Below, in pieces: positions 10,661 to 21,798 of a stretch of DNA of 64,000 nt; positions within the stretch are counted from its first letter, which is position 1, and the number at the start of each line of letters is the position of its first letter. The notes under the pieces were generated by a model. The model had not been told where the DNA came from. It made no database searches and saw only the letters and a list, made by a program, of their open reading frames with translations. The DNA is taken from the NCBI GenBank assembly GCA_031772625.1, contig CM062810.1, forward strand, positions 708,401,584 to 708,465,583. Reading direction: 5' to 3'. Origin of the DNA: Pinus tabuliformis (taxonomy: Eukaryota > Streptophyta > Pinopsida > Pinales > Pinaceae). The translations under genes were made by a program, and so were the position numbers.

Positions 10661-11302
10661 GGCATCCTACCCATGCAGTCTGGGACTCATGGGAAGTACC
10701 TCTCATCTGATCAATGAGCAGGGAAATGAAGTTAGGGACCATAGTAGTACCGATGGATGCATCGTTGTAACTACCGTACTCCCTACGCTAGGATGACCTC
10801 CATTGATCTGGGATCAATGATACTTGTCTGGGACCAGTGGTAGGAGTTGTACCATACTATGACGTTGACTTCGGGTCGGTTGAGACTGGTCTGGGATCAG
10901 TGGTACATACTCTGAGACTGACTTTGAGTCAGTGGAGGATGATATTGGTCTGGGACCATTGGAGTTGTACTCACTATGACGCTGACTTTGGATTGGTTGA
11001 GACTGGTCTGGGACCAGTGGTACATACTCTGAGACTGACTTTGAGTCAGTATGATACATCCTCGATCATTTCTTCTTCTTCATAATTCGAACAAAAGCAG
11101 AGTAGAATAGAACAATGCAAGAGCAGAACAGAACAAAACAAAACAGTACAAATCAGTGCAGGGCAGAACAAGACAAAGCAGAATAGGCAAAATAGAGCAG
11201 AGCAGGGCAAGGGTCAGGCTGTACAAAGCAGTGCATTTGATGGATGAATAGTAACGACCGATAGACAGATTGTAGATGAATTTTTCCATGGTTGAGAGGG
11301 AG
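10661..11302 (+). other. Noncoding 3' internal region with repeated stem-loops, ending in a polypurine tract
   Basis: Perfect short hairpins recur: ACTGACT-ttg-AGTCAGT at 10917-10933 and 11034-11050, and ACTGGTC-tgg-GACCAGT at 11002-11018. A purine-rich stretch with repeated AGCAGA and ACAAAGCAG words follows at about 11090-11230. GAGAGGGAG at 11294-11302 directly precedes the LTR and fits the polypurine tract that primes plus-strand DNA synthesis. No gene is seen. Confidence 0.7.
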
Positions 11303-11665
11303 TGTTAAAATTGGAAACCAGGGCAAAACTTCATGTGGGTCATCTTATTCATGGCTAATAATATTTTTATTAGATTCCTCTCGTCGAGAGGTGTAGGATT
11401 GATATAAAGATCATCCAATTCCGATAAGTATTCATGGAGATATGAATTTATTTTGATTATGGAATTATTATCAAGCGGACCTACAACTCATGTAGGCTCA
11501 GAAGCCCAACAGTCGCATCTATTCACCCACCAACATTGTGTATAAATATAAGAGGACTTTTCCTCATTTGGACTCACTCATCTCATCACATCTCTCTCTC
11601 TCTACTGCGCAGATATGAGTCTCTTCTCTACTGCGCTAAAATGGGTCTCTCTCTCTCACACATGT

Positions 11666-12225
11666 GAAGCCGGAAACTGCTGAAACTGAAGCTGCAACTG
11701 CAGAAGTAAAGATTGACTTGCGTGGCCTAAAAGATCTCCTCTTTGGAACTGCGCTGTAGGTTCATCTGAACCTCCTTTGAAAGCCACAACTTTTGGTGGT
11801 GGAATGAAGTCAATCCGACGAACGGTTTGCAAGATATCGACTGCCCTAGTTTGAAGCCGAAAACTGCTGAAACTGAAGCTGCAACTGCAGAAGTAAAGAT
11901 TGACTTGCGTGGCCTAGAAGATCTCCTCATCTGAACTGTGCTGTAGGTTCATCTGAACCTCCTTTGAAAGCCGCAACTTTTGGTGGTGGAATGAAGTCAA
12001 TCCGACAAACGGTTTGCAAGATATCGACTGCCCTAGTTTGAAGCCGGAAACTGCTGAAACTGAAGCTGCAACTGCAGAAGTAAAGATTGACTTGTGTGGC
12101 CTAGAAGATCTCCTCATCTGAACTGCGCTGTAGGTTCATCTAAACCTCCTCTGGAAGCCGAAACCTTTGGTGGTGGAATGAAGTCAATCCGACTGTCGGT
12201 TTGTGAGATATGGTCTGCCCTAGTT
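11666..12225 (+). repeat. Three 187-bp tandem repeats inside the LTR
   Basis: Units starting GAAGCCG begin at 11666, 11853 and 12040, a step of 187 bp. They differ by a handful of bases. Frames of similar length recur in each unit simply because of the repetition. Confidence 0.9.
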
Positions 12226-12353
12226 TGATAATGAAGCCGCTAATGCTGATGCTACTGATCTAGGGTTTGCTACTGCTGATATGAATCAGATTTATTGTAC
12301 TATTTCTCTCTGCTGAATTATTGAAGATAAAAGAAGATTTGATCAAAGGGTTT

Positions 12354-12370
12354 CCCCACACATTGTGGGG
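12354..12370 (+). other. Conserved LTR hairpin CCCCACA/TGTGGGG
   Basis: A perfect 7-bp stem with loop CAT. The same position in the related LTRs holds CCCCACA-ctt-TGTGGGG (62315-62331) and the shorter CCCCA-cat-TGGGG (54028-54040). It lies downstream of the TATA box in the likely transcribed part of the LTR. Confidence 0.65.
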
Positions 12371-12542
12371 TTTGTCCCTGGCTAGTTGCCACATCTTGTG
12401 TGTCTTGTCTTGGCTTGTTTTCTGTCGATCGTTTAATGTTCTATCTACACTTTACTTTATGTACATGTGATTGCTAATCGGTGGAATATAATAAGAAAAA
12501 GAAGTAAACTGTTATAAGGATAGAACATACCATAACTTAACA

Positions 12543-13317
12543 TTTATCTACTCCATTCATGGAGTATTTTTATCTTTTCTTCTCTCTTCATCTTCGTCTT
12601 TTGCTTCATCTTGGTCATAAACTCGATCATCATTCTTCTTTGAATCTTCCATTGTACCTGCGTAAATTGTTTATGGTAGGAAGGATTTCTCCATCTTTCA
12701 ATATTCTACCTTCATACATTCACTTGAAATTACTTGCATTGATTCGCAAATTGTCATGGATATTCCACTGGAGAGTTTGTCACAATAGATCTGATAAAAT
12801 TATACTTAAAATTCCAATATCTACACTAAGGATTTATTTCTCTTTAGATTTATGGATCTCTAAATTACTGTGTATTACGTATGCATGCAAATTATAATTA
12901 TGCAGAAAATAGATAACAATGAAATAAATGTTGAAAATAGTAGTGAGTAAGTTCTTCTTTGACTTGTGCCTTAGTCAAAGAGACCACAAGCAATGCTTCT
13001 TTAGCATGCACATGTTCCTATAGGTTAGGACGTGTTCCTATAAGTTAGGACGATTTCATAAAGCATTTTAACTCATGCGAATAGTTGGAGGCTTAGTTGT
13101 TTGTCTCCTAGTGCAAGTTAGTTACATGAGTTAGTTACACTCAATTAACTAGTTAATCACAAGACCGAGTTCCAAAAATAAACTTGCCAAATTTAGATGG
13201 GTCGAATTGCTTATAAGGAGGTCAAAATGCACAATTGTAATCATTGTTTTTCTCAGCACAAGGTTGTGAGACAAGAAAATAGAAAGCGCGAGTTTTGTGT
13301 GAGCTAGGAAGACTATG
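12543..13317. other. Intergenic stretch, no gene seen
   Basis: AT-rich flank of the Copia element. The second half (about 12945-13310) has an LTR-like feel, with repeated words such as GTTAGTTACA and TTCCTATA.GTTAGGACG twice near 13014-13052, but I found no matching partner in the window. The 112-residue frame at 12559-12897 lacks any recognisable motif. Confidence 0.5.
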
Positions 13318-14739
13318 AAAGAGAGGCTTGTTACCGCTCAAACTAGAAGGGGTCCTAGGATGGGATCCTATAGAGAAACTACTAGGCCAAGGGCACCAAC
13401 AAAGCGATAACCTACTGTCACTTCAGCTAAGGCTCCCTGCTTTTTATGGACTTTCACCGATGGGAGGAGACCCAGTATAAGGGGAATCACTAGATGAATG
13501 GATCAAATAAGAGGATAAGGAGTGATTACAAAAGGCCTATTCACAAGAGAGACTCAGTTATATGGATTTAGGGATATGCTCTCTAGGAGGGGCTAAGAGA
13601 ATTCTTGAGGGTAGGGTTTGGGAATATATTTTGTCAAGAGGTTTCTTACACCCGAATATCCTTATGGAGAATTGGCCTTTATGTGATCTTTGTGGAATTA
13701 GAGTTGTAAAGTTGCAGGACCACACAAGACCAAGTGGACCCAAAATTAGGTCAAGGGTAGGGAGTTGATCAACCAAGGAGGGCTTGGCCTAATTAGGGAA
13801 GATAAGAGGATTAAAGGACTAATTTTCTTTTGAGATTTGGATGCAATGATCCTAATGAGATCAATAACCCAAACGCAACCCAGGGCAAGAAAGGGTCTTG
13901 TGGCTAGGGCTTGCTATATCTCGAGATTCCATTGTCGGAATTGCTTGAAATTTGGAGGACCTCTTGAGAAAACTACAAGGCAGTAATGGACCAGTTTAAA
14001 AGGTTTTTGGATGGCAAAAAATGGTTTCGTGTGATGCCCTAGGAGACTTTCTGGGGTTAGGCTTAGAGTTGGAAGAAATGAAGAAACGAAATGTTATTTT
14101 GACCACCAAAGGGATATGAGGATCAGTGCCTTATTGCTTGGGCTTAATGGAGTCAAGATACACATAGATCATGAAATTTTGTGAGCTAAGGTGCCCTAAT
14201 TGATCTTTGTTAGCCTCTTCGAGGGTAGCAACTAGATCAATAGAGATTTATACTTCAAATTTGTGAAGGAGACAAAGTTTCAAGGTCTTTAACCTAAAAG
14301 GTACACCTAGGAACCTTTGCCCAATCCCTCAAAGGTCAATGGATGCATTTAATCACTTATTCAAGGTCCTGGAATAATTTCACATCACATTTAACCCATA
14401 CGAGAATAAAGATAACAACATACATGCAGTTAACCAGTAAGATAACAAGAATAGCATCAAAATTTTGACTTAAATGTGAGAGAGAGTATATCCATTTATC
14501 AACTTCGCATTAGAGAAGCTCCATAGACAATAGTGAAATCCAAACATCATAGTGCATCAAGAAAAGCTCCAAAAATTCATCCCAACAAAAAGTGCGAAAA
14601 TCTCATAAGAGATACTAATCCAATCCAAGTGATGATGATCAAAATGAATCATCTCACTTCTATTTATACAATCAATAAGGAGTTTGATTGCCTAATTTGG
14701 CCTAATTGAGCCCCACATAATAAAATAATGTGCAATAAT

Positions 14740-14756
14740 AACATCCCTTGGTGACA
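14740..14756 (+). repeat. Target-site duplication left of the LINE (pairs with 17220-17236)
   Basis: AACATCCCTTGGTGACA occurs immediately left of the LINE and again after its A-rich tail at 17220-17236. The first A or two are ambiguous with the tail. Copy B of the host repeat has a single related version at about 50943-50962, the empty site. Confidence 0.9.
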
Positions 14757-14842
14757 GTATAACCCATGTAGATTTGAGCTAACGGAGGGAAGACTGACGA
14801 GCGACGGCTAGGGTTTTCTTTGCAGATCCGGGTTCGATCTCC

Positions 14843-15403
14843 ATGGCAGCACATATGGCTGGTTCGATTCAGGGGTTTCGCGTGAAACCCATTGCTGATC
14901 TGCAAGATGGGGTAGTATTTTTGACCATGATCACGCCCTATGCCATATTTGGGGACAGAGTATCACCCTCTCGAAAGAAGGGTTTTCTTGCAAATAGAAT
15001 GGTTTGGATTCATGGCAGCAGGAGATCGAAAACAGGAAAAAGAAGGGGAGTAGTTCTCCCCGTACACACAGATGTTCCCAAGGAATCCCTGGAGAAGAAT
15101 ATGGGTGCAAGAGATGAAGAAAGCCCTCTTTCAACCAAGGACGAAACCGCCCAGGGTGTAGTAGCTCGTGAACAGAGAAAGGCTGAAGGATGGACCATGG
15201 ACGGCCATTCGATCAGCCATGGGAAGGCCATGGGGTTGCTTGCGGTGCGATCTCAGTGGATCTCGAGCCTTCTCGATTGCCTTGGTTGGAATGATGAATT
15301 CTGCACCAGTGACCTTGAAGCCTGCGACATGGCGTCGGTGGATCTAGAACTGTTACAAACACAGGATGCATCCATGCTGTCTTTGAAGCCTAATCCCTAC
15401 TAG
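14843..15403 (+). other. 186-residue open frame in the 5' region of the LINE, function unknown
   Basis: This open frame starts at an ATG in a CTCCATGGC context and has no domain I recognise. Composition is mixed, with basic patches around residues 55-70 (HGSRRSKTGKRRG). It lies upstream of ORF1 and within the LINE boundaries. It may be a chance open frame in the 5' untranslated region or part of an upstream gag-like frame. Comparison with other copies of the LINE would be needed to call it a gene. Confidence 0.3.
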
Positions 15404-15904
15404 GCGCATACTGACAAGTTCTTCTCCAGATGGTTTTCGTTTCCAGAGACAACAAAAATGCAATGGAGGGGAGACCACGTTTCCTGGGTTATAAGAGCAG
15501 CAGGGTACAAGGCAGAGATGGCGATGGTGCCGTTTATACGAAACAAAAGGGAATCCGAGACCAGCAAGGAGGATCACTCCAAGGGAAGCAGCAGCCACAC
15601 CCTAGGGAATGCAGATCCCTGGACAAGATATCCTCAGTGGGCAGAAAAATCTGGATCTCCGGTAAGTACCCACAGTTTCCAAGTTCTTGTAAAAACCCCT
15701 GCCGGGAAAACACATTTACTCTAGGTAAATGGGATCGAATTTGTGAAGAAATTGAAGAATCTTATCTTGCAACAGGTGGGATATCCCACCAGCTCACAAA
15801 ATCTGATACATGAGGGCAGAGTACTCCAGGACACAAAGCAGCGCAGGGATTACAAAATTGCATCTTTGTCAATAATAATTCTAAATCTGAGAATAAGAGG
15901 TGGC

Positions 15905-17003
15905 ATGGCAGACAACAATAGAAATCCTTATAGAGGTGAAGGAAGTGGGAATCACACAACAAAAAATGTAGGAACTCAACAGGGGAAAAAAACTGGAGGT
16001 ATATCCTTAAAAAACATTCTTTAGAGGAAAAATACAGCCGAAGCAACACCAAATCAAACAAGTATGTATCTAAGGCCATATATCGTGAACAAGTGAATTA
16101 TACCCCAAAATTCAGCGTAGATGAACCAGAAACAGATGACCATTGCACTATATATGAAAGGCAAGCACTAATATGTAGATTCAACTGTTTTTGGCCCAAA
16201 CCTGTCGATCTATTTCATTGGATTTTCAGAAATTGGACTACACAATGTGAAATACATCTCTGCTCCAAGGGGTTCTTCATAGTAAACTTTTCTACAACAG
16301 CAGCTAGAGATTTAACAATACAGGAAGGACCTTGGTTTTGGGGGTCTACAGGACTCTTCGTCACACCATGGTTCCCAGATTTTGATGCAAATGCAATGGT
16401 TGTCTCTAGGATGCCTGTTTGGGTTCGACTGCATAACCTCCCAATACATCTCTGGAATCAACAAGTACTTGCAGGAATTGGTAACACTATTAGGCGCTAC
16501 ATCAAAATGGACACCCAGAGACTGGAGGAAAGAATCTACACTTTTGCACGAATATGTGTGGAAGTAGACCTCAGCAGAGGTTTGCCAGATCAAGTTCAAC
16601 TGAAGTATAGACAGAGGCACTGGACACAGGTTTTAGATTATGAAAATACAACATTCAGATGCAGAATCTACCGGCAAACGGGACACCTACAAAACATGTG
16701 TCCAACAGCCAAAAAAGACACTCGTAGGAAGAAAAAATAGGGAAACCAACCAAGGGGTGGCAATATCCTCCACCACTCTCAGATGACAAGGAGGAAGAAG
16801 ATGTGGAACATGTCATTCCCAGCGAGACCAATCAGATGAACAAAGAACCAGAAGTGGAAGACATAAATCCACAAGAACCTATAGACTCTCAGACAGTAAA
16901 GATACCAGAATCAATGGATATCAGTGGATCCAAACAGCAACACATATCAGACACATCAGATTCTGATAAAGAAAACCCCAACCTATGGCTGACACAATGC
17001 TAG
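15905..17003 (+). pseudogene. LINE ORF1 pseudogene (DUF4283 plus zinc knuckle)
   Basis: The frame starts at ATG 15905 (MADNNRNPYRGEG), is closed by a TAG at 16022-16024, and shifts frame near 16090. The main open part is 16093-16740. It contains the DUF4283 RNA-binding fold, with YERQALICRFN, EIHLCSKGFFIVNF, EGPWFWG and MPVWVRLHNLP. A zinc knuckle follows in which the second cysteine is Tyr (C-RI-Y-RQTG-H-LQNM-C), so metal binding is probably lost. A further stop and frame change occur near 16738, after which the acidic tail (PPPLSDD, EEEDVEHV) continues. ORF1 proteins coat LINE RNA. Confidence 0.85.
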
Positions 17004-17219
17004 CACTTATATCTCCAATAGAGACTCAAGGGGGTGTAGAAAGGTTGAGAAGAAAAAAGGGCAAAAACCTTGACTTTTCCCCCATCTGTACATTTATTTC
17101 TTGTTTCTTTTCATGATCTTTGATCAGTAGCTATACTGCTAATGCAATGTGCCATAGCATTTGCAACATGTAATTTTGTTTTAATTAATAAAATTACGAT
17201 TTTTCCTTGGAAATAAAAA

Positions 17220-17236
17220 AACATCCCTTGGTGACA
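17220..17236 (+). repeat. Target-site duplication right of the LINE
   Basis: Second copy of AACATCCCTTGGTGACA, directly after the AAATAAAAAAA tail. The host repeat resumes at once and matches copy B. Confidence 0.9.
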
Positions 17237-18580
17237 AGCCCACCAAGATAGCTCAATAATACAATAACAAGCCTTTCAAGAGGGTCGAATGATCAATAAA
17301 GTGAGTCATTGGGCCTTTGAGGAGGCCTAGTGAAGTCCAAAGTGTGCCATGATGTGAGAATGGGCCTCAAAGATAGTGGACAAGGGTGTGGCCCCTTGTT
17401 ATCCAAGCAAATCCATGTGGTTATCCCAAGTGGGTGTGAGGGGCATAAGGATATTCTCATGGGTCTCCAAGTGGATTGAAAGTTCTTGTAAACCATCTGT
17501 AAGGGCTGGGAGGATGGCATAAGCCCTCATTTGGACCCTGGATCATTTGCCAAGTGTGTGGTGCATGTGTGGAGCTAACTAGGCATGGTAAACTAGGTGC
17601 ATCATTCTCGTCCAAAAGGTGGAACACGAGCAATCAATGAGTGGTGTTAGCAATCCATGAAGTGCTCTTTGCTATGGTGGAGGACCATGGCTCTCAATTT
17701 TCACCCTACAAGTGCCAATGTGGCCCTCTGGAGGGCTATGACTCCGTATAGGGAGACCAAGACCCAAATGTAGATCCACCTGCTATCCTGCATAAGATCC
17801 AAAGTGTCCCCTTGCCCTCTAATACTACCAATCATTAGAATTATCAAGTAAAAGAGCTTACAAGTCATAGAACATATGGGGCACTTCATGGTGGCATGCC
17901 CTTCCATAGTGGGCTTTGGCATGTACATGTGTCTCCAAGACCAATAAGGGGGTTAATCAAGGATCCTATTAGGTGATTCAATCTTTTAAAAGGGGTGACA
18001 TGTCCATGGTACATCCCTCAGGTGGTAGGTAGAAAATGATGTGGTAATGGAACAAAGTGGGGATCAGAGGAATCATCCAGACCACATGTTATGGTACAAG
18101 GGTAGCTATAATAAGGGAAGCCCACACCTGGGTATATGAGTGTAGCAGGGAGAAAATCATGGTACATGAGCTACCCCAACCTTTGTTTTTCCACCCTTCT
18201 TCATATACCTTTTGCCTTTGATTGATTTTTCTTCATAACAGTGGGATATAACAGTAGATACTTCCTTAAGGTGGGGCAGTTCGTCGTCCCCCTGGGGTTG
18301 GTACAATCATGGGTTCCTTAATGATGGATGGGGCTTATCTAGGGCCCATAGGAATCAGGGTTGATGGCCATGGATAAGGGATGGAGCTCATGTTTGGTTT
18401 TTCCCACATGCTAAATTTGTTTGTTCTAGGTATCTTTTGCCTTTTGTGGTAAATTTCCTATTAAGAGTGGCCAAATTATGTTTTTTCTTTTCTTTTTAGC
18501 TGCATCAACCATCAGGCATTGTTCCAGGCTCGACCCAAGGTGTGGACAAGGGGAGGGGGACGCTAACCCTATGTGGACCC

Positions 18581-20134
18581 GGATGGGAAAAGAGATGAAT
18601 GGGGCTAAAATACATGGAAGGGAGTGATGCATATGGTGTTAGGAAGCAGAACCACGCAACCAAAATCGCGATTTCCCATGTAGTTCCAACCCTAACGCTA
18701 ATGGCTAGTAAAGGATATCCCATGAGACTAAGATACAAGGCTAACCACAAAATCAAGCATTAGAGACAAGGGTATAAACCTAGCCCACTCTTTCCGTCGA
18801 ATTCCCCCACCAATCCATGCCCAAAATCGCCCATGAGAAGTAAGGAAAACTACTCAACTATACCAATGAAAAGCCATACCTTTGGGGTTCGGAGGCCCAC
18901 CTTCAAACATACAATCACAACAGATGGGCGAGGGACCACATGGCTAGCTTAGATGGCGGAGATAATGGAACATCTAGCTATCTGGTGGCTATGAGGGGCT
19001 GTTGGCTGCTGACTGAAGACCATCTAGGAGAAAAAAATTCTCCTATATATACTACCCATAGGTGGTGGGTAACAAGGCCTATATGCAGTGTTTTGGCAGA
19101 GGAAATTATTGTTGGTATGTGCTAGGAAACATGAGGAAATTTCCAAATCCAACCAAAGGATTTAGGAGCTAAGGGCAAGGTTCTTGCAAGTAGGGTTTCA
19201 AGCTAAGTACTAGCAAGGAGAATGAGCTTGTACTCTAGAGAAACAATTTGCTTGGTAATAAATTCTATTTGCTCAAACTTTGTCAATAAAATTTCTACAG
19301 TTAGCAGAGGGTTTTTCCAGTTGGGTTCCCTAGAAAATTTTGCGTTTTTGCTATCATGTGATTGTGTTTTATTTATGTTCTATTGCGTTGCAAATTGGTA
19401 GAGAAATTTTGTTTCTTGGTGCAACGATTAGTTTCAGATTTTTTCACTACAACAGTTGCAGAATTTCAAGGAAACTCTACAATTAAAGTTGCAAAAATGC
19501 GATTGACACAAGATATAACTTGGGAACCCTTTTAAGAGAAAACTTAGCTAGAAGGTGAGGCCACTCTTCTCTCTTTCTTTGAATAGAAAATGGCTGCAGG
19601 TACAAAGAAGTAAAGCCTGTGGACTGTGGGCTACTAAAGTGCAAAACTCCTCTATGATTGTACTCTATCTCTATCCCTCTCATATACTTTGCATGTTTAT
19701 GGAACAAAATACACCGGAAAAGAATAGAACCCCTTTTCCTTGGGTAATTGGGGCTCACATAGAACCCTCTTGAATTGTGGTGGCCAAAACAAGAAGGTCA
19801 ACTTCTGAGTGGCATAACTTTTGCATACAAACTTCAATTGAGGTGCTTCTTGCACCGTTGAAAGGTCTCTGTGTAGATTAAGAAAAACAAGTGTTGCGCC
19901 AAACTAGAAAAATATTTTACCCCCAAAAGGTGTCGTTTGATGCTCAAAATGCTCTTGGAAGGTTTTAGACCCAAATTTTCCAAATTGGGTCCCGTTGGTA
20001 AGAAAAGGTCTTGTGAGATGATTCCTCCACTTTTTCTACTCTGAAAGCATCAAGATGGATGAAAAACAATAAAATGATTCAATTCAGATCACACCTCTCC
20101 ATTTTGGGAAGCTTTTGGTCTGCAAAAGCTTCTA
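18581..20134. other. Stretch without recognisable genes, LTR-like in places
   Basis: No convincing coding sequence. Bases 19301-19360 contain GGGTTTTTCCAGTTGGGTTCCCTAG, the sort of motif found in the U5 part of the other LTRs here, preceded by a leader-like AT-rich stretch. The segment may be an unpaired LTR or the 3' region of the Gypsy remnant that follows. Its ends could not be set. Confidence 0.4.
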
Positions 20135-21003
20135 CTAAATGAGGTGAAGAAATCTTTCCTCCACTTTCTCTTGGGTGTACCATTTAGCCTTTCTCAGAAG
20201 TTGTCCTTTCAACCCAATCTGCCAAAGGTTATGCTGCCCTTGTCTTTTAGTTTTGGACCTCTTTTGCAACATTGTATCCTTTGTTAACTCGGCTTGAGCA
20301 TTTGGTGCCAAATCCTTTACAAAAGGTATGACCTGTTTCTCTTCCTCATCTAACATGGAAGGCTCAAAGAGTTTCAAATTTTACATTTACAACTGAGTAA
20401 ATGTGCATGTATGGGGGTAGAGTGAGTCTATAGGTGTTATCTCCCACCTTTTCCAGTATCTCGAAGGGACAATACCACAAAGCCTTGATTTTCTTACAAG
20501 GAACCTATAGCCTCTCCTTGTTCAACTATAACCATACTCTATCTCCCACCTTGAATGACTTCTCCATTCTGTGCTAATCATGCTTGGCCTTGTATTTTTC
20601 TTGTGACTTCTGCAGTGTCTCCTATAGCTGTATATGGATTTTCCTTATCTTTTCTACAAATCTTTCTGCCCTTAAGGAATCACTTGTAAGATCCTCCCTC
20701 ACTCCTTGTTGCCCATATGCAATATCCAAAGGTGAAGGTGGCAAATCTCAAAAACAAGTTTCAAATGGGGACTTACCAATAGAAGTTTGGACAACTCTGT
20801 TATAAGAGTGTTGTATATATACTAGATTTTCATCCTAGGTCTTCGAATGCTTCTGATTGTAACCCGTCAAAAGCTGCACCAAAGTCTTGTTGACTACTTT
20901 TGTGTGTTGATGGAATGCTGTAGACCTCTTTAACTTTGTGTCCATCTTCTCACACAATGTAGTCCAAAATGAACTGATAAATCTTGTCCTTGTCTGAAAC
21001 GTG
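20135..21003 (-). mobile_element. Gypsy integrase C-terminal remnant (fossil)
   Basis: On the minus strand the sequence reads as the end of a Ty3/Gypsy pol. It has part of the integrase core (STAFHQHTKVVNKTL, LVQLLTGYNQKHSKT, YIQHSYNRVVQTSIGKSPFE), then the GPY-type C-terminal module (DQHRMEKSFKVGDRVWL, LEKVGDNTYRLTLPPYMHI). It ends in an acidic then basic tail. No LTR, protease or reverse transcriptase of this element is seen nearby. It is a short remnant with several breaks. Confidence 0.8.
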
Positions 21004-21023
21004 TTAGCTTTCTAATACCCAGT

Positions 21024-21798
21024 TGCTAATTTAATAAAAAAATTATGATGAAGAAACTGAAAACTGAACTCCAAACACTCTTACTAAATAAGTTGAGTAT
21101 TCTAACAAATAATAGTAGCGAAAAGTAAATTCATGAAGACACAAGCATGCAATAACCAATACACCACAATTTACTCAGGAAACCCTAACTAGGGAAAGCC
21201 TGCCAACGTGTGTGTTCTATTATTATTTTGCTAATAAAAAATGTTATAAAATTGATTACAAATACTGGGAAAAATTTCCCTTTTAATTTGCTATCCTCAA
21301 CACAGTGTTTTGCGTATTTCTAACCAACTCAGCCTCTGCATACGTAGTTGTATGGACTCGTACAAACTATTCAACCCTCCTGCGCAATATCACTCGGCCT
21401 TGTAAAGTGAGTACGTTGTTTGAAGAAAATCTGAGGTAATTGGACCTCTCTTCACTGCCCTAATGTGTTGATCTGGAAAAATCTCCTTTCGTGAGCTAAA
21501 AACACAAATCTCTAGTGCATAATTTAATTAGCCAAGTCTACACCCTTCCCTTTTAATAAAATCGAACTGACCCACCAACTCAAGTTGACCTGGCCCATTA
21601 ACTCAAGTCGAATTGGCCCATCAACTCCACGAATAGTTGAGATTGATTTACATTTTGACTAGAGGAAAATTAGAATTTTCCTCAGTCAAAATTAAGAGAA
21701 GGCATATTTGCACCTTAGCTTCACTTATGGGTCCCGCTGCCAAATTTAGCGCACTTCTAAATTTAGCAGAACCCTTCCATCTCTAACTTCAATTAGCA
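21024..21798 (-). repeat. 3' LTR of the minus-strand Copia remnant
   Basis: A 775-bp LTR with the perfect inverted ends TGCTAAT and ATTAGCA. Immediately outside it, on the element's inner side, CTCCCTCTTAG is the reverse complement of a polypurine tract. No second LTR was found, so a target duplication cannot be checked. Confidence 0.75.

Larger units (their letters stand above)
1..12542 (+). mobile_element. Copia-type LTR retrotransposon, 5' end outside window, split by a Gypsy-type insertion
   Basis: This is an old Copia element reading on the plus strand. Bases 1-42 and 6858 onward are the two halves of its gag, separated by the Gypsy-type element at 43-6857. The order after that is gag, integrase, reverse transcriptase, RNase H, a long noncoding 3' region and a 3' LTR (11303-12542), which is Copia order. 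The 5' LTR must lie left of the window. It belongs to the same family as the element at 52388-64000: the LTR ends, the integrase zinc motif and the 3' region are alike. It is heavily broken, with more than ten breaks and large internal losses, so it is an inactive fossil. Confidence 0.88.
11303..12542 (+). repeat. 3' LTR of the first Copia element
   Basis: It begins TGTTAAAATTGG just after the polypurine tract and ends TTAACA, with the same ends as the LTRs at 52388-54226 and 63375 onward. A TATA box (TATAAATA) lies at 11541-11548. The middle holds three 187-bp tandem units. A conserved hairpin and a TCTTGTCTTGGCTTGTTTTCTG stretch lie near the 3' end. It is 1240 bp, shorter than its relatives because the central arrays differ. 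Confidence 0.88.
14757..17219 (+). mobile_element. ORF1-only L1-type LINE insertion (half-LINE)
   Basis: A 2.46-kb insertion bounded by a 17-bp target duplication and ending in an A-rich tail after AATAAAATT, the marks of target-primed reverse transcription. It carries a long 5' region and an L1-type ORF1, but ends about 180 bases after ORF1 sequence fades out. There is no endonuclease or reverse transcriptase ORF2. It therefore resembles the ORF1-only half-LINEs known from mammals (HAL1). The alternative is a retrocopy of an mRNA encoding a DUF4283 zinc-knuckle protein. Mobilisation would have needed an L1 machinery acting in trans. Confidence 0.82.
13318..18580. repeat. Unclassified noncoding repeat, copy A, interrupted by a LINE
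   Basis: Bases 13318-14756 and 17237-18580 together (about 2.79 kb) match copy B at 49527-52374 from end to end. Shared blocks include GGGGTCCTAGGA near the left end and GGCTCGACCCA...TGTGGACAAGGGGAGGGGG near the right end. No coding frame of note, TG...CA ends or inverted ends were recognised. It could be a long LTR or the body of a non-autonomous element. The LINE at 14757-17219 was inserted after the repeat had spread. Confidence 0.8.

Noticed and set aside
11727-12117. Two near-identical 67-residue minus-strand frames
   Set aside because: They are produced by the 187-bp tandem repeat in the LTR.
14829-14870. Pol III B-box-like words (GGTTCGATCTCC, GGTTCGATTCA) at the start of the LINE
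   Set aside because: No matching A box or tRNA-like fold around them; L1-type elements use Pol II, so these are likely chance.
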